The notes beneath the pieces were generated by a model, which ran no database searches, was not told the origin of the DNA, and worked only from the letters and a program-made list of their open reading frames with translations. From Cordilura impudica (taxonomy: Eukaryota > Arthropoda > Insecta > Diptera > Scathophagidae), in contig OY821519.1 of NCBI GenBank assembly GCA_963682025.1, forward strand, positions 95,036,585-95,100,584: a stretch of DNA of 64,000 nt, read 5' to 3'. The position numbers and the translations under genes were made by a program. This document shows positions 11,845 through 24,890 of this stretch, one piece after another (positions within the stretch are counted from its first letter, which is position 1; each line of letters opens with the position of its first letter).

Positions 11845-12566
11845 ATGCGTTTCCTTAGTGCCACTATTGTTTTAGCAGCAGTATGCATTTTTGCTGTGTC
11901 TGGACATTCGTATCATGTTCATCATGTACATGGACATAGTGAGGAGATAGGCTACTCAGTAACCACCAAACATGAACACCACGGAGGTCATGGTGGAGAT
12001 GATGGTGGACATCATCATGGACACGATCACGGTCATGATCATCATGCCCATCCTAAATATGAATTCGATTATGGTGTTGAGGACAAAAAAACTGGCGACA
12101 TTAAAAGCCACAAAGAACATAGAGATGGTGATAAGGTTAAAGGTAAGATTTTAAAAAAGATTTCAAGGCAGACTTGTGTTTCTGCACTGAATTGAGTTTC
12201 AACTGAATCGTTCATATGTGGACCCTGGAATAACTCAATTGTAACAACTGTTTCATTTTATTTGCTACACAAGAGCTAAAACTATTGAAACATTAGAATT
12301 GGTGGTCCGTACCAGTGTTATAACTAGTTTCCTTTTTTATTCCATTTTTAGGCAGCTACACACTAAAAGAAGCTGATGGCACAACTCGTCATGTAGAATA
12401 CACGGCCGATAAAAATGAAGGATTCAAAGCTACTGTTCATATAAGCGGCCATGCTCATTCTGATCACGGGCATGGACATGAACATGGCCACCATGATCAT
12501 GGCCACCATGGTCATGCTAGCAGTTATGTTCATTTCAAGAAACACGAAGAAACGAAACACCACTAA
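11845..12566 (+). CDS. Histidine-rich RR-2 cuticular protein, copy D (2 exons)
   Basis: Exon 1 11845-12142, intron 12143-12351, exon 2 12352-12566; 170 aa. Exon 1 is the same as copy C in protein. The intron has the A-type variants (CAATTGTAACAACTG, GAATTGGTGGTCC), and exon 2 has KNEGF like A plus A-to-S in HSDHGHGH. Hence D is a mosaic of C-like and A-like tracts. Reading frame, donor, acceptor and stop are intact. Confidence 0.9.
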
Positions 12567-13564
12567 GAAGCTCGATTCTATTAACACTACGAGAAAGAAT
12601 GTGGACAATTAATCTGAAACTACTGATCCCGTTACTGCCGAAACCAGTGTATAACACAGATTTTTTATTATAATAATTATCATTAACTAAATGACATGTA
12701 CATATATCTGAATTTAAAAAAATATTAATTAGAATTAGTTTCCTTTTGATTTTATAGCCTTAAGCCGAATTTTAATATGCTATTTTTTATATAATTCATA
12801 TTGATTTTATATATTTTTTTTTTTACTAAAAGCCTTAAAACTTTTTTCATGATGTATATATTATATTTTAATTATCATTAATTAAATGTTAAGTTCAACA
12901 ATTTTTATGAAAACAAATAATAAGCTGAATTTTAAATTAATATTAATTGGATATTTTGGAACAACTTCAGTAACAAGCCTCATTTTACGAAAGAAAATTC
13001 GTGGCGCTTTTTATCAATTGAGTTTTCTCAGTAAATTGTGAACAAAATCAAAAGTTGTACACCGCTTACAATGAAATAAAGCTCACTTCATTCGAAATAT
13101 GTTTAACTAAATGGTTGTAGACCAAACCTGTTATCTATGTCGCATTTTTATTTTTTAAGAATTTTTAAAGAACAAAAAAAAATTTTTTTTAATTGTTTTT
13201 TTTTTCCCAAAACTTCCACGATATCTCTGAAACTGCTGGGCAATTTTAAACCAATGTAAGCGCGGCTTAAAGATAATATTGTTGACGAGTTTTGGATTTT
13301 TTTTTTAACTGAATATGATGAACCGTTTCCAAGTTATTCCAATATATGTAGTAGAAGTGCCTTAATTTTGGACATAACGGTATATCGGAAAAGTCGAAAA
13401 AGTAAAACAGCATTCAGTTCTTAATCTGCAAAAATGTTGTTCCCTTGTGTTATATTTTAACTAAGTATATATCTGTATCTGGCCTTTAATTTAGAAAATC
13501 ATTTGGGAATTTTTTTATTTTAGCGATTTTTGATTCTGGTAATTTTAGATTTTTTTTTTGCAGC

Positions 13565-14250
13565 AATATTTAGCTTGCTCCAGAGTAGGAACGCAGAAAA
13601 ATTTGATAATTTTTGCACCGAACGAAATACCAAAAAATATTGTATGTATATCCGCAAGCAAGCATTGAAATATAAAAATCTTATATATTAAGAGAATTTA
13701 TGAAATCTAAAGTCAGTCCGTCTGGCCGTTCTATCAGGCCGATTACCTTCATTTTTTTTTAAATTAAAGTTATTTAGATACAGATAAATCATCAAGCATT
13801 GGAATTTACTCAACTCCCATCTTACTCAAGTTATACTTTTTTCAAGATTTTTTCAATATTTTCCTTCACTCAAACTTCTATAACTAGAGTTCTAATTAAC
13901 GTAGTCTGTTACCATAAGTCTAAGAACACTCAGCGGATCAAGTTTTTTCCTTTGAGCTATTAACTGCTTAAATTCGTTGGGTTTGAAGAAAGTTATGCGT
14001 GGACAGTCAACTTTACTTTTACTGTACGTTAACTTCTCTTGGCATATTTTGGCATTATATTATAAAAATTAATATAATATAAAATAATATAATGCTGCGT
14101 AGCAGCAGGGGTCCCCTAGTACATATAAAATAAATAACATGTTTTAGTGGTACAATAAAAACTTCGTAGGAAAAATTGATTATAAAAACATACATGTCAA
14201 TAAGTCAATAAGTGTTGGTTAGTCGTAGCGAAGCACGAAAGGGCATACTA
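13565..14250 (+). repeat. Dispersed repeat, copy 1
   Basis: Two blocks here, CTCCAGAGTAG with AAATTTGATAATTTTTGCAC (about 13575-13620) and GTAGGAAAAATTGA with ACATGTCAATAAGT (about 14150-14220), recur in inverted order at 23278-23430, where they are only about 60 bp apart. This copy therefore carries extra internal sequence or the other a deletion. No coding capacity is seen. Element class unknown. Confidence 0.45.
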
Positions 14251-15069
14251 GTTTTTATAAGTAATCCAATACGAAATTTGTTCTAAAGATTTAGTTCGGT
14301 GACAAATGAAATATAAATTTGCACATCCCCTGACAGCTCCATGTTAAACTAAAGAGTGCTAGAACTAAGAGCAGTTACTATTCATTACGGGTCAATCAAA
14401 AAACACATTATTGCCTTCAGGTATGACCTGCGGTTAAAAAAAATTATTTTTCGAATTTTTTTTTTTTTTTTTTTCATAAATGTCTTCTAAAGTCCTTCAA
14501 AAATAATGCCCTAAAACGATTTTTTAAAATTCTAATTATTTTTGGAGTTACAGAGCTATATATGTATTTTGTACGACAGTATAAAAAATTCTTGTAATAA
14601 AAATTTAAATGCGTTTTTCTCGAAATCACATTTTACAAACTGGAGTGTCGTTTTTCTCGAGAACCAGAAGTCGGATAAAGATGCGGCGGGTGGCGTTTTG
14701 TCAATTTTTCATATTTTGGAAGTATCCTACTTCAGGACCTGTCCGACGTGATTACCAACAAAATGCAGCCCGTCGAATTTCGATACGACATCTGGTTCTC
14801 AAGATAAACGACACCCCGTTTGCCTTCTAATTTTTACGTACCCCTTTTCATCGCTCTAGGTGTGGGGCGATAAAAAAACATGGAAACATAAACAGGTACG
14901 GAAAAAGTTAGAAAATTACGTCTACTTTCACGTAAAAAAAAACAAAGTTGATAAATTGAAAAACGACTGAGCTATAGCACTTTTAAAAAACACTATTTTT
15001 GCAGGCTTGAACCGCAGGACATACCTTAAATTAAAATTTTAAAATTTTGCTACACTTTCAGTTTAACAA
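14251..15069. other. AT-rich stretch with a small foldback
   Basis: No gene recognised. An imperfect inverted repeat pairs 14641-14668 (GGAGTGTCGTTTTTCTCGAG) with 14790-14816, both related to AGAACCAGA and its complement. The latter part may be non-coding sequence of the Tc1-like relic that follows. Confidence 0.35.
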
Positions 15070-15530
15070 GCGACTATAAAAGCTTTTCAATTGTATTAGT
15101 GGGATATATAACACCAGATGGTGTGGGCCCACTTATACGGATCGATTGCATAATGAGAAAGGAAGACTATTTTCGAATTTTGCAAGAGAATTTGTAGCAA
15201 TTGCCCAACCGTCAGATAGACCTGAAAATTTCATCTTTTCATCTGCGAAATTAGCCAAGTGCAGAGCGCAGATCTCCACCCGATCGAAAATATGTAGGCT
15301 TATTTAAAAGATCGGCTAGCAGAGTACCAAGGGGCCCCGAAGAGCAATAACGATTTGTGGGAGAGTGTCAAGCAAAATGGAAACAAATTCATGTGGTTTA
15401 TGTATGAAATATGTACCAATCCATGACAAATAGAATGGCTCAATTGAAGAGGGCAGAGGCATATTGGACAAACTATTAAATTTTGATCAACAGAAACTTG
15501 GTGCAAAAGTGAGCCCGAATTAGAAACGAT
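15070..15530 (+). pseudogene. Tc1-like transposase relic (C-terminal third)
   Basis: Conceptual reading over several frames gives GVGPLIRIDCIMRKEDYFRI, then LLN-type linker residues, and finally AKWKQI and RMAQLKRAEAYWTNY, the usual end of Tc1-family transposases. Several stops and frame changes make it non-functional. The heptamer satellite begins almost at once after it. The N-terminal helix-turn-helix domain and the first catalytic Asp are not visible. Confidence 0.7.
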
Positions 15531-15531
15531 T

Positions 15532-18500
15532 TATTAATTAACAATTTAATAATTAATTAATAATTAATAATTAATAATTAATAATTAATAATTAATAATT
15601 AATAATTAATAATTAATAATTAATAATTAATAATTAATAATTAATAATTAATAATTAATAATTAATAATTAATAATTAATAATTAATAATTAATAATTAA
15701 TAATTAATAATTAATAATTAATAATTAATAATTAATAATTAATAATTAATAATTAATAATTAATAATTAATAATTAATAATTAATAATTAATAATTAATA
15801 ATTAATAATTAATAATTAATAATTAATAATTAATAATTAATAATTAATAATTAATAATTAATAATTAATAATTAATAATTAATAATTAATAATTAATAAT
15901 TAATAATTAATAATTAATAATTAATAATTAATAATTAATAATTAATAATTAATAATTAATAATTAATAATTAATAATTAATAATTAATAATTAATAATTA
16001 ATAATTAATAATTAATAATTAATAATTAATAATTAATAATTAATAATTAATAATTAATAATTAATAATTAATAATTAATAATTAACAGTTAATAATTAAT
16101 AATTAATAATTAATAATTAATAATAAATAATTAATAATAAATAATTAATAATTAATAATTAATAATTAATAATCAATAATTAATAATTAATAATAAATAA
16201 TTAATAATTAATAATTAATAATTAATAATTAATAACTAATAATTAATAATAAATAATTAATAATAAATAATTAATAATTAATAATTAATAATTAATAATT
16301 AATAATTAATAATTAATAATTAATAATTAATAATTAATAATTAATAATTAATAATTAATAATTAATAATTAATAATTAATAATTAATAATTAATAATTAA
16401 TAATTAATAATTAATAATTAATAATAAATAATTAATAATTAATAATTAATAATTAATAATTAATAATTAATAATTAATAATTAATAATTAATAATTAATA
16501 ATTAATAATTAATAATTAATAATTAATAATTAATAATTAATAATTAATAATTAATAATTAATAATTAATAATTAATAATTAATAATTAATAATTAATAAT
16601 TAATAATTAATAATTAATAATTAATAATTAATAATTATTAATTAATAATAAATAATAATTAATAATTAGTAATTAATAACTAATAATTAATAATTAATAA
16701 TTAATAATTAATAATTAATAATTAATAATTAATAATTAATAATTAATAATTAATAATTAATAATTAATAATTAATAATTAATAATTAATAATTAATAATT
16801 AATAATTAATAATTAATCATTAATAATTAATAATTAATAATTAATAATTAATAATTAATAATTAATAATTAATAATTAATCATTAATAATTAATAATTAA
16901 TAATTAATAATTAATAATTAATAATTTATCATTAATAATTAATAATTAATCATTAATAATTAATAATTAATAATTAATAATTAATAATTAATAATTAATA
17001 ATTAATAATTAATAATTAATAATTAATAATTAATAATTAATAATTAATAATTAATAATTAATAATTAATAATTAATAATTAATAATTAATAATTAATAAT
17101 TAATAATTAATAATTAATAATTAATAATTAATAATTAATAATTAATAATTAATAATTAATAATTAATAATTAATAATTAATAATTAATAATTAATAATTA
17201 ATAATTAATAATTAATAATTAATAATTAATAATTAATAATTAATAATTAATAATTAATAATTAATAATTAATAATTAATAATTAATAATTAATAATTAAT
17301 AATTAATAATTAATAATTAATAATTAATAATTAATAATTAATAATTAATAATTAATAATTAATAATTAATAATTAATAATTAATAATTAATAATTAATAA
17401 TTAATAATTAATAATTAATAATTAATAATTAATAATTAATAATTAATAATTAATAATTAATAATTAATAATTAATAATTAATAATTAATAATTAATAATT
17501 AATAATTAATAATTAATAATTAATAATTAATAATTAATAATTAATAATTAATAATTAATAATTAATAATTAATAATTAATAATTAATAATTAATAATTAA
17601 TAATTAATAATTAATAATTAATAATTAATAATTAATAATTAATAATTAATAATTAATAATTCATAATTAATAATTAATAATTCATAATTAATAATTAATA
17701 ATTAATAATTAATAATTAATAATTAATAATTAATAATTAATAATTAATAATTAATAATTAATAATTAATAATTAATAATTAATAATTAATAATTAATAAT
17801 TAATAATTAATAATTAATAATTAATAATTAATAATTAATAATTAATAATTAATAATTAATAATTAATAATTAATAATTAATAATTAATAATTAATAATTA
17901 ATAATTAATAATTAATAATTAATAATTAATAATTAATAATTAATAATTAATAATTAATAATTAATAATTAATAATTAATAATTAATAATTAATAAATTAT
18001 AATTAATAATTAATAATTAATAATTAATAATTAATAATTAATAATTAATAATTAATAATTAATAATTAATAATTAATAATTAATAATTAATAATTAATAA
18101 TTAATAATTAATAATTAATAATTAATAATTAATAATTAATAATTAATAATTAATAATTAATAATTAATAATTAATAATTAATAATTAATAATTAATAATT
18201 AATAATTAATAGTTAATAATTAATAATTAATAATTAATAATTAATAATTAATAATTAATAATTAATAATTAATAATTAATAATTAATAATTAATAATTAA
18301 TAATTAATAATTAATAATTAATAATTAATAATTAATAATTAATAATTAATAATTAATAATTAATAATTAATAATTAATAATTAATAATTAATAATTAATA
18401 ATTAATAATTAATAATTAATAATTAATAATTAATAATTAATAATTAATAATTAATAATTAATAATTAATAATTAATAATTAATAATTAATAATTAATAAT

Positions 18501-19866
18501 TAATAATTAATAATTAATAATTAATAATTAATAATTAATAATTAATAATTAATAATTAATAATTAATAATTAATAATTAATAATTAATAATTAATAATTA
18601 ATAATTAATAATTAATAATTAATAATTAATAATTATTAATTAATAATTAATAATTAATAATTAATAATTAATAATTAATAATTAATAATTAATAATTAAT
18701 AATTAATAATTAATAATTAATAATTAATAATTAATAATTAATAATTAATAATTAATAATTAATAATTAATAATTAATAATTAATAATTAATAATTAATAA
18801 TTAATAATTAATAATTAATAATTAATAATTAATAATTAATAATTAATAATTAATAATTAATAATTAATAATTAATAATTAATAATTAATAATTAATAATT
18901 AATAATTAATAATTAATAATTAATAATTAATAATTAATAATTAATAATTAGTAATTAATAATTAATAATTAATAATTAATAATTAATAATTAGTAATTAA
19001 TAATTAATAATTAATAATTAATAATTAATAATTAATAATTAATAATTAATAATTAATAATTAATAATTAATAATTAATAATTAATAATTAATAATTAATA
19101 ATTAATAATTAATAATTAATAATTAATAATTAATAATTAATAATTAATAATTAATAATTAATAATTAATAATTAATAATTAATAATTAATAATTAATAAT
19201 TAGTAATTAATAATTAATAATTAATAATTAATAATTAATAATTAATAATTAATAATTAATAATTAATAATTAATAATTAATAATTAATAATTAATAATTA
19301 ATAATTAATAATTAATAATTAATAATTAATAATTAATAATTAATAATTAATAATTAATAATTAATAATTAATAATTAATAATTAATAATTAATAATTAAT
19401 AATTAATAATTAATAATTAATAATTAATAATTAATAATTAATAATTAATAATTAATAATTAATAATTAATAATTAATAATTAATAATTAATAATTAATAA
19501 TTAATAATTAATAATTAATAATTAATAATTAATAATTAATAATTAATAATTAATAATTAATAATTAATAATTAATAATTAATAATTAATAATTAATAATT
19601 AATAATTAATAATTAATAATTAATAATTAATAATTAATAATTAATAATTAATAATTAATAATTAATAATTAATAATTAATAATTAATAATTAATAATTAA
19701 TAATTAATAATTAATAATTAATAATTAATAATTAATAATTAATAATTAATAATTAATAATTAATAATTAATAATTAATAATTAATAATTAATAATTAATA
19801 ATTAATAATTAATAATTAATAATTAATAATTAATAATTAATAATTAATAATTAATAATTAATAATT
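15532..19866. repeat. Heptanucleotide satellite (AATAATT)n, about 4.3 kb
   Basis: About 620 nearly uninterrupted copies of a 7-bp unit made only of A and T. Variants are rare (for example TAATAAATAATT at 16120-16260 and 16425, TCATT at 16815-16950, CATAATT at 17660-17685) and cluster in patches, as expected from local amplification. The array abuts a Tc1 relic at its left and ordinary sequence at its right. No coding or RNA feature lies inside. Confidence 0.97.
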
Positions 19867-20190
19867 TATTTAGATACTTAAGTTATGAACAAACATTGAC
19901 TCGCAGAGTCTGCTTGTCTGCCGAAAAAATATTTGATTTTAACCCTTTTCCCGTCTTCCAATCGAGCTGAACTTTTACGGGCAGACTTGTGGCGACGATG
20001 AAAAAAATACTGAAAAATATCGCCTAAAAATATACTGGAAAAAAAAACAAAATATTGCAAAAAATATTGCAAAAACAAACAAAATTTACAATTGTTGAGT
20101 AAGACTGAAACGATACAGTAAAATTTGGTTTTTATAGGTTAGTTTTTTTTTTTTGTTTTTTTTTTTTTTTTAAGAATTGATATTTTGCAG

Positions 20191-20840
20191 TTATGTGCTG
20201 ATGTTTGTAACTACCAAAAATATTTGACCTAGACCCACCTTTTATTATACCGATCTTTGTGTCCATGTAGACCTTGTAATCAAACCATAGATCACAAATG
20301 TGAACATATTTTGATGAAATTAGGTATGTAAGCTTCTATTGGCCATAGCATGAACGCTATTGAAATTGGTGAAAATCAGTGCATGTTCAGACCTAGTCCC
20401 CATACAAATGACACCAATGAAATCGACTTAAATTGCTATAAGATCCAAATTATCAGATAGATCTCGGTCAAATTGCGTTTGTGTATCTATTACACCCGTT
20501 AATCAGTAGTCCAAAAATAAACCCAATAGGAAAATTCTTCGTCACAGACCCCATATAAAGCTGCTTCCCGATCTTCAAAAAAAAATTATTTCACAGACTT
20601 TTCTCAAATTTGGTTTGTATATGTTTTTGCAAAAATAAGTGTCCTTACCAAATATGGTCAGCATCGGTCCGATATGAACTTTTTCATATTCAAAGGAAAA
20701 AAAATTAATAACAATGCCACTCAAATTAGGTTTAAGCTTATTTTCTATATCCAATTAGTTGGGCTTAAGAGATCGGGTCTCTAAACGCATGGTATAGGTG
20801 TCATATAGTCGGTCTAGACCTACCATAATTTTCTTATTTG
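20191..20840 (+). mobile_element. DINE-1/mini-me-like element, copy 1
   Basis: Matches the longer copy at 31123 from the TTTGTAAC segment to the CGGTCTAGACC terminal region. It shows the family landmarks ATTTGACCTAGACCCA, TGAACGCTATTGAAATTGGT and TCTCTAAACGCATGGTATA. The GTCC microsatellite is collapsed to GTGTCCATG. It is 5'-truncated and has no coding capacity. Confidence 0.7.
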
Positions 20841-21940
20841 TTATTAATTTGTTTAATAAATACCATGAAAAAACCTAGTTGATCTTTTTACTTCAAACAA
20901 TGACTTACTTTTGCATCAAAACGTATTGTGATCGCAATGTGTTTAGTGATCATAGAATTACTATATGCAGTGCTAAGTTTACACCAAAACTGTTGTTGCT
21001 ATACACAAATCTGTGATTTTCTGACATAACCGCGTATAATAATTTTTAATGCTCTTTACATGTGTTAAATTTTTTTTAAAAATATATTGACCATTTCTGA
21101 GTTTTTTCTTTAAATAACAACGTAACTTAAATGTTTATTAAATTAATTTGCAGCACTATCGATGTATGTCAACCTACGTTTGATCGCTGGCAAATTATTT
21201 TCTCAGAAAACGAAACATAGCGAGATACGTTGTTATTAATGGAAAAAAATTCAAAATAATTTTAGATTAGTTTTCAGTTTATAACCACTTAGAAAAACTT
21301 GTGTGTTTATTTCTGTTATTTGTTGTCACCATTATTCTTGATACGTTGTTATATTCTACATGGGTGGTTGCATTGGTAGTTTTCTTTTTCAAAGAAAACG
21401 CCGTTTTCGACATAAGTTGTTTTATCTACACACACTTTAAGTGTTATTTACATGTTGTTTTTTTTTCGTCCTTCTCTAGGATCTATTCCTCAGAAGATTT
21501 ATGACTCAAAATTTTATATAAAGTATTTATTGCCCATATCTACAGGACTGTTAAATAAAAAGCTCTAAACACTTTATATCGTGCCCATAATTTCAAATAT
21601 AACGTTTTTTGGCTCCCCTGAACATTTTGATTTTATGACATACGCGGTTATTCTAGAAAACCACAGAAATATGATACACAATGTACAAAAGTATTTAAGA
21701 AAATTTAGTGATACACCATGACCTTTAAAATGGATTTTTCTTCTTTTAACGTTTCATAAAATAAATCCTGGGTGAACTAAACAAAAATTTAGCAAAACAC
21801 AAAATATTAGATATGAGACAAATGCAAATATAGATTATTTTAAACGTAGATTATTAATTTGCCTAACAAACAAACACATGTCTAAATTAAACCTCAATAT
21901 ATAGTAAAATAATATAAAATTACCAATAATTGCCATATAA
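20841..21940. other. Unassigned AT-rich sequence
   Basis: No transposon, RNA gene or conserved coding frame is recognised. A faint similarity to 33130-33240 (GATCGCAATG, then GCAGTGC and AAGTT) suggests an old dispersed repeat. Confidence 0.3.
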
Positions 21941-22075
21941 CAGAATCTTACAGGAGACAGTATTTTTTAATTACATTTGATTTAGCTTTAATATGGAAAT
22001 ACACGAAGAATGTGCAGTTAATCTAAAATTGGCTTGTGTTGTAAATTCGTAATGGTAATTCGTACACCTGAGATA
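21941..22075 (+). promoter_or_regulatory. Partial conserved upstream segment, copy E
   Basis: Only the 3' part of the upstream block is recognisable (CTTACAGGAGACAG at 21948-21961). It is followed by a second shared segment, TTGTAAATTCGTAATGGTAA near 22040, which also occurs upstream of B, C, D, F, G and H. Confidence 0.35.
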
Positions 22076-22160
22076 TTAAAATGTTTTAACATTAATTAAT
22101 GTGAGACGAAAAATCAATGTCAATGTTGCAACATGCTAAAGTTCAAAATATATTTTAAAA

Positions 22161-22200
22161 TATAAAAAGGCAAGTTAAATCTCATATTAGCCACAGTATT
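22161..22200 (+). promoter_or_regulatory. Core promoter, copy E
   Basis: TATAAAAAG starts at 22161 and an ACAGTATTCG initiator-like sequence has its presumed +1 A at 22195, 34 bp downstream. F, G and H show the same spacing. The 5' untranslated region would be about 75 nt. Confidence 0.6.
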
Positions 22201-22269
22201 CGTAGCAAGTTCAATTGTCTCTGTATATATAATTAGTAAACTTTAAATTAGCCCAATCTATCAAATACC

Positions 22270-22906
22270 ATGCGTTTCCTCAGTGCCACAGTTGTTTTAG
22301 TAGCAGTCTGCTGTTTGGCTGTCTCTGGACATTCGCATCATGGTCATCATGGACATGGTCATAGTGAGGAGGTAGGCTACTCAGTAGCCACCAAACACGA
22401 ACACCACGGAGGTCATGGTGGAGATGATGGTGGACATCATCATGGTCATGATCACGGTCATCATCATGGCCACGATCACGGTCATGATCATCATGCCCAT
22501 CCTAAATATGAATTTGATTATGGTGTTGAGGACAAAAAAACTGGCGACATTAAAAGCCACAAAGAACATAGAGATGGTGATAAGGTTAAAGGTAAGATTC
22601 TAAAAAAGATTCCAATGTATATTGGTGTTTCTACAAATTTATTCCATTCGATTTATTGTATTTTTAGGCAGCTACACACTAAAAGAAGCTGATGGTACAA
22701 CTCGTCATGTTGAATACACTGCCGATAAAAAGGAAGGTTTCAAGGCTACTGTTCATATAAGCGGCCATGCTCATGATGATCACGGACATGGACATGACCA
22801 CCATGATCATGACCACCATGGTCATGCTAGCAGTTATGTCCATTTCAAAAAACACGAAGAAACGGAACACCACGGTCATCATGACCATCACGGACATGGC
22901 CACTAA
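22270..22906 (+). CDS. Histidine-rich RR-2 cuticular protein, copy E (2 exons)
   Basis: Exon 1 22270-22591, intron 22592-22667 (only 76 bp), exon 2 22668-22906; 186 aa. Signal peptide about 1-20, then a linker enlarged by an extra HGHDHGHH block, an RR-2 domain at about 77-137 and a tail extended beyond KHEET to end in HGHHDHHGHGH. It has [10 protein letters not shown] where A-D have VTTK. The short intron groups it with F rather than with A-D. The stop codon and downstream sequence are the best match for the fossil 3' ends in units A-C, so those fossils come from an E-like gene. Confidence 0.92.
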
Positions 22907-23195
22907 GGTGCTCCACTGTGTTAATATTACGACAAAGACCGTGGCCATTAAACTGGAAATATAGACCCTGTGACTGGTGACACTAGAATTTAATACTAAA
23001 TTAGCATTATATTAGTAATCATTAATTAATTAAATGTACATACATCTCCATTAAAACAGAAAATTAAAATTACTGACGTTAATATTTTAGATCTTTTAAT
23101 CGATATTTGATATGTTATTTTTTATTTAATTCATATTTTTAATTGTGTTTTTCCTAAAAGCCTTAAAACTTGTCTCATGTGATATTTTATTTTTT

Positions 23196-23236
23196 AATTA
23201 TCATTAATTAAATGTTATGTGTAACAATCTGAATTT
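23196..23236 (+). promoter_or_regulatory. Conserved downstream block after copy E
   Basis: TTAATTATCATTAATTAAAT with following GTAACAATCTGAATT lies about 300 bp after the stop. Comparable blocks follow B (about 6810), F (about 41451), H (about 62440) and G (about 47291-47332, minus). Function unknown; it may be a polyadenylation-side or enhancer remnant. Confidence 0.35.
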
Positions 23237-23277
23237 ATAAAAAAAATAATAAACTTAATTTTAAAATATGAAATACT

Positions 23278-23430
23278 TGTATGCCCTGTCCTGCTTCGCT
23301 AAGAGTTGCCGACACTTATTGACATGTAGGTTTTCAATTTTTCCTACGAGTTTCTATTGTACAATTTGATTGCAATTTGAGTGCAAAAATTATCAAATTT
23401 TTATGTGTTGCTACTCTGGAGCAGTCTACA
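23278..23430 (-). repeat. Dispersed repeat, copy 2
   Basis: Reverse complement of the two end blocks of the repeat at 13565-14250 (CTCCAGAGTAG end and TTAGCGAAGCAGGACAGGGC end) with a short middle. It interrupts the sequence downstream of copy E. Confidence 0.45.
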
Positions 23431-23777
23431 TATCGCTGCCCATGAGAAAAGGATGAATTTTCCTAAACTTAACGATTGGGCAATTTTTTTATTTTAGGGA
23501 TTTTCGATTTCCACTATTTTTGACTTTCCCAATTTTTGATTTTGAAGATTTTTGTTTCTGGGGGTTTCGCTTTTCTTGATATTCGATTTTGTCGATTTTT
23601 GATTTGGCGATTTTTTAATTTGGCGCCCATATTTTCGACGACTACTTAAATTAGTAATTAATGTACTTGCCAAAGGTTTGAGAGGTGCCACGCCCACTAA
23701 TAATCTCCCGCCCATTTATCTAACTACTCACATTAATATCTGATGGACTTATACAAAGTGTTAAGGCTTTTCCTTTT

Positions 23778-24132
23778 ACACTCCGTTTCACTCGAATAGC
23801 ACACACCAATTTTTTTGTTTCTGTGTTAAGGCTTTTCCTTTTACACTCCGTTTCACTCGAATAGCACACACCAATTTTTTTGTTTCTATAGTTTAGAACA
23901 AAGTGTGCTATTCAATGAAACCCAATGTAGGCGCTATTTTGAGGTTATTTAATATTTAAGCCCTGTAACTTGAAAAATACTCAAGAAATTTTGGTTTTGT
24001 TTATTGCTAATACAAACTAAATACTTTAACTATAAATTCAAGCCAAGAATTATTTTTTACTTTCATTTGTTAAAAGCTATCGTGAAATGAAATGCAACTT
24101 GCCAAGTGTGCTATTCAAGTGAAACGGAGTGT
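23778..24132. mobile_element. Small TIR element (MITE) with a duplicated left end
   Basis: A 27-bp terminal sequence beginning ACACTCCGTTTCACT at 23843-23869 is inverted with one mismatch at 24106-24132. A TA at each outer edge fits Tc1/mariner-type insertion. The left terminus is present twice because a 65-bp segment (about 23758-23822) is exactly repeated at 23823-23887. An internal GTGTGCTATTCAATGAAAC at about 23900 is a third, partial terminal copy. No coding sequence. Confidence 0.65.
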
Positions 24133-24660
24133 ATACTATTCATTCATATGATATTATATATTTACTTTGTTTGGGCTGTGCCAAACCCAATGCTCCGGTC
24201 ACGCCAATTTTTTTTTTTTCGACTAATTAAATAACTAACTTATGTACTCACGCTCTCACTATTACAGTACTACATATAATGAAATTAAATATTTACTTCG
24301 TATGGGAGGTGCCACACCCATTGATCTGATCCCGCTTATTTTTATCAGCCTACTCACATTAATAATAGATGACATCAGACAAATTTGCAAAGCTCTCCCT
24401 GTCATAGTACTCGAGATATATGATATCAAAAGTTCACTTTTTATGGGAAATTCCACGCCGACCAAAAATATCAAAATTGTATAACCAATCGTTCCTTCCA
24501 GATACACAGTAAGACTCTGTAAAAATTTCAGGAAGATAGGTCTAATGGTTTACCTTCCTACAAGCTACAAAAAAAAAAAAAAAAAAACATACGTACTTTC
24601 GCTTTTATACATGTCGATGAGCCCCTGGATTGGTCAAATTTGAACTACATCAGCATATAC
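24133..24660. other. AT-rich stretch with GCCACGCC-type motifs
   Basis: Repeated phrases such as GGAGGTGCCACACCCATTG (24305) and GGGCTGTGCCAAACCCAATG (about 24173), also at 23680, suggest eroded copies of one dispersed element. A poly-A run is at about 24571-24588. No gene recognised. Confidence 0.35.
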
Positions 24661-24890
24661 GACATTTGCAAAAGTTTCTCCTATTTAGCGAAAACTTGAA
24701 ACTTTATGAAGCTTATAAAATTTGTCGTAGTCACATTTTTTCGTAATAGATAAAAAATTATTTGAGAGATTTACGATAACGAAATAAATTTGGTATCAAT
24801 ATTATTTCGTTGATTGCAAAAAAGTTTCATTAATTTATGAAATAAGTTCAATTAAAGATTTTGATATTTTCGAAATTGACTTAGATTCAA
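24661..24890 (+). repeat. Remnant of the distal duplicon flank
   Basis: ATTATTTCGTT followed by TTAATTTATGAAA and GATATTTTCG resembles the 7850-7945 part of unit B. It appears to be the far downstream part of an E unit, separated from it by the insertions at 23278-24660. Confidence 0.35.

Larger units (their letters stand above)
11043..13403 (+). repeat. Duplicon D, truncated tandem unit
   Basis: Third direct copy of the unit. Homology to C stops near 13403, just before the fossil second 3' end, so about 620 bp of the unit is missing. It carries gene copy D and the upstream block at 11454-11515. Confidence 0.85.

Noticed and set aside
15532..19866. CRISPR array
   Set aside because: A simple 7-bp repeat with no spacers, in a eukaryotic setting.
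24242..24507. Overlapping frames of about 80 codons on both strands
   Set aside because: No conserved motif; the sequence looks like an eroded repeat.
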